Shown here: positions 6,136 to 7,949 of the stretch, one piece after another
Layout of the letters: every line of letters begins with the position of its first letter
Numbering within the stretch: position 1 is the stretch's first letter
Origin: Phycisphaerales bacterium
GTDB taxonomy: Bacteria; Planctomycetota; Phycisphaerae; Phycisphaerales; SM1A02
DNA length: 7,949 bases
Assembly (NCBI GenBank): GCA_030748455.1
Contig: JASMLY010000032.1
Coordinates: 1 to 7,949, forward strand
Reading direction: 5' to 3'
Made by a program: the position numbers and the translations under genes
Notes under the pieces: generated by a model
Seen by the model: the letters and a program-made list of their open reading frames with translations, nothing else
The model's database searches: none
Told to the model about the DNA's origin: nothing

Positions 6136-7158
6136 ATGCGAATTGGCATTGATGTGATGGGGGGCGATCTCGCTCCAGACCCTATCCTTGAGGGTGCACT
6201 CGCAGCAACCACACAACTTGACTCAGACGATGTAGTTGTCCTTTACGGCGACGAAAAAGTTATTCGCGCAGGCATCGATAACACGACGATTGGTCCTGCC
6301 CAAGTCGAAGTCGTGGGAACAACCCAAACAATTTCAATGGACGAAAGTCCAGTCGATGCCGTTCGAGGCAAACAAGATAGTTCGCTAGTTGTGATGTGCA
6401 AAAATGGTTCTCAGAAAGCAGAGAATTCGCTTGACGCAGTTATCTCTGCAGGAAACACCGGCGCATTTGTCGCTGGAAGTCAAATGTATTTACGGCGCCT
6501 TTCGGGGGTGCATCGACCTGGCATTGCCGCCGCCGTTCCAACCTTTGCAGGAACCGTCGCATTCATCGACGTCGGAGCAAACATTGAACCAAAACCCATT
6601 CACCTTGCGCAGTATGGCGTGATGGGCAAGGTCTATGCCAAACGTATTTTGGGAATCGAAAATCCACGGGTTGCCTTGATGAACGTCGGCGGCGAGGAAC
6701 AAAAAGGCACAGATGGTTTAAAACAAGTTCGGGATATGCTTCGCGCCGCTCCCGACATTAACTTTGTTGGCTATATTGAAGGTCGGACACTCTTTGACGG
6801 TGGCGCAGACGTTGTGATTACCGACGGAATCGTTGGCAACGTAAGTATTAAACTTGCGGAAGGTCTAGCAACTGGCTTGCTTACCAAAATTGCTCGCGAT
6901 GTTGCCGATGCCGACCCAAAACTGGCAGAGGCATTTAAACCGATTATGAAAAAGTTTTACGCTGACTACGATTACCACGAATATGGCGGCGCTCCGCTAC
7001 TTGGCGTGAATGGAATTAGCATGATTTGCCACGGCAGTTCAGAGGCAAGAACGATTACGAATGCAATCATGCGAGTGAAACAATTTGCAACTGCAGGAGT
7101 TAACCAACACATCGTTGAGCAACTCGCAACCATCGAAGAAGAAGTGAGTGTTGCATGA
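6136..7158 (+). CDS. plsX: Phosphate acyltransferase PlsX
   Basis: PlsX converts acyl-ACP and phosphate into acyl-phosphate, the donor used by PlsY to make lysophosphatidic acid at the start of phospholipid synthesis; it is a peripheral membrane enzyme. The 340-aa length fits the family. Visible signatures are MRIGIDVMGGDLAPD at the N-terminus (MGGD at 8-11), SAGNTGA (104-110), FIDVGAN (143-149), NVGGEEQKG (183-191), YIEGRTLFDGGADVVITDG (213-231, then IVGN) and YGGAPLLGVNG (283-293, followed by CHGSS). The fourth residue of NVGGEEQKG is Gly where many PlsX proteins have Glu (NIGEEExKG), a minor variation. ATG at 6136 lies 6 nt after rpmF, with only a weak AAGG (6121-6124) upstream, so coupling to rpmF translation is likely. 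The stop overlaps the fabH start. Identification is secure. Confidence 0.96.
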   Translation: MRIGIDVMGGDLAPDPILEGALAATTQLDSDDVVVLYGDEKVIRAGIDNTTIGPAQVEVVGTTQTISMDESPVDAVRGKQDSSLVVMCKNGSQKAENSLDAVISAGNTGAFVAGSQMYLRRLSGVHRPGIAAAVPTFAGTVAFIDVGANIEPKPIHLAQYGVMGKVYAKRILGIENPRVALMNVGGEEQKGTDGLKQVRDMLRAAPDINFVGYIEGRTLFDGGADVVITDGIVGNVSIKLAEGLATGLLTKIARDVADADPKLAEAFKPIMKKFYADYDYHEYGGAPLLGVNGISMICHGSSEARTITNAIMRVKQFATAGVNQHIVEQLATIEEEVSVA

Positions 7159-7949
7159 CGACTTTTGAACCGTGTGGCGTTCGTGTTTTGGGGACTGGTT
7201 CTGCCGTACCTGACAACATTCTTGGTAATGAAGAACTCGCAAAACGCTTTGACGTTGATGTCGAGTGGATAGAACAACGAACGGGGATTGTCGAACGCCA
7301 TTACTGTGACGATGATCAAGACGCACTAGATTTGCAAATTGAAGCACTAAACAACGCTATTGAAAACTCTGGCGTGAATCCTAAAGATATCTCATTGGTT
7401 ATTTCAGCAACCGTTAGTGCAAGGATGACTTGCCCATCTAACGCTTGCCGTTTAGCCCATTCAGTTGGTGCGGTTCCCGCTGGCGCTTTTGATTTAGTAG
7501 CAGCGTGTTCTGGGTTTGTGTATGCCATGAATATTGCTGACGCACTGATTAAAAGCGGAGCATACGAAACAATAGCGGTTGTTGGTTGCGATGCTATGAG
7601 CAAGTTGACCGACCCAACGGACAGAGGGACTTCTATTTTGTTTGGCGATGCTGCTGGCGCAGCAATTTTACAAAGGTGCGATGACACTGAACTAGGTTGC
7701 TTTTATCAAACAATGAATGCGGATGCTCAGACTTGGCAAGCATTGTATATACCAACCCGAGAAGAAGATGTTGTAGAGGGGGATACTGCCACCTCTGAAA
7801 TCGGTATGCTTCGAATGAGAGGTAAAGAGGTCTATAAATTTGCTGTTTCTAAGTTCCAAGAAATTACTGAGAACTTACTTGAAGAAACAGGCCTAACTCC
7901 AGATGATGTTAGCCAATTTATTTGCCACCAGTCAAACATGCGAATAATT
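7155..7949 (+). CDS. fabH: Beta-ketoacyl-ACP synthase III (FabH), 3' truncated by window
   Basis: FabH condenses an acyl-CoA, usually acetyl-CoA, with malonyl-ACP to start type II fatty acid synthesis in the cytoplasm. 265 residues are visible, about four fifths of a normal FabH of roughly 320-335 aa; the end is cut by the window, not by mutation. Motifs in order are GTGSAVPDNI (13-22), WIEQRTGIVER (38-48, corresponding to the CoA-binding WIxxRTGI region), the nucleophile in AACSGF (Cys118), FGDAAGA, and CHQSNMRII with catalytic His258. The second active-site Asn should lie just beyond the window. ATG at 7155 overlaps the plsX stop by 4 nt (ATGA), implying coupled translation. Having Cys before the catalytic His (CHQSN rather than PHQAN) is a variation. 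Substrate chain length cannot be read from the sequence. Confidence 0.95.
   Translation, partial: MTTFEPCGVRVLGTGSAVPDNILGNEELAKRFDVDVEWIEQRTGIVERHYCDDDQDALDLQIEALNNAIENSGVNPKDISLVISATVSARMTCPSNACRLAHSVGAVPAGAFDLVAACSGFVYAMNIADALIKSGAYETIAVVGCDAMSKLTDPTDRGTSILFGDAAGAAILQRCDDTELGCFYQTMNADAQTWQALYIPTREEDVVEGDTATSEIGMLRMRGKEVYKFAVSKFQEITENLLEETGLTPDDVSQFICHQSNMRII

Noticed and set aside
5876..6136. 86-aa open frame overlapping rpmF
   Set aside because: It is in a different frame from the clear bL32 sequence and has no family-like features; it is a shadow of rpmF.

Overview
The window holds two co-directional plus-strand gene blocks separated by a short regulatory gap. It looks like a free-living bacterium of moderate GC, in the mid-40s percent by eye. 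The lineage is uncertain. The order rpmF-plsX-fabH, the short bL32 beginning MLPKLRTSP and the CHQSN active-site motif in FabH would fit Planctomycetota (Phycisphaerae-like). However, the first block resembles gene sets I associate with Chloroflexota, so the phylum call is only an inference.

Block 1 (1-5735) is a tightly packed operon of six genes, with spacings of about +5, -4, -4, +3 and +1 nt. It contains: (i) the C-terminal part of a GlmL/MutL-type protein (glutamate mutase L family, actin-like ATPase fold); (ii) a 373-aa soluble protein with an N-terminal barrel-sandwich-hybrid (biotinyl/RnfC-like) region and a C-terminal KOW-like motif; (iii) a DUF6754-type membrane protein with a signal peptide and an extracytoplasmic FnIII-like domain; (iv) a multi-pass membrane protein; (v) a two-TM protein with a large extracytoplasmic domain; (vi) a seven-TM protein. 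No mutase gene is visible. The layout suggests an undescribed envelope complex: cytoplasmic ATPase and adaptor, membrane core and extracytoplasmic domains. This is the most interesting content of the window.

The gap 5736-5949 holds two related palindromic hairpins, probably tandem terminators at the end of block 1. Between them lies a perfect 14-bp palindrome. Downstream there is a good extended -10 promoter for the next operon.

Block 2 (5950-7949) is the classical rpmF-plsX-fabH operon: ribosomal protein bL32, phosphate acyltransferase and beta-ketoacyl-ACP synthase III (cut by the window end). It couples ribosome production to the start of fatty acid and phospholipid synthesis. I see no mobile elements, tRNA/rRNA genes or CRISPR arrays, and no supported genes on the minus strand.
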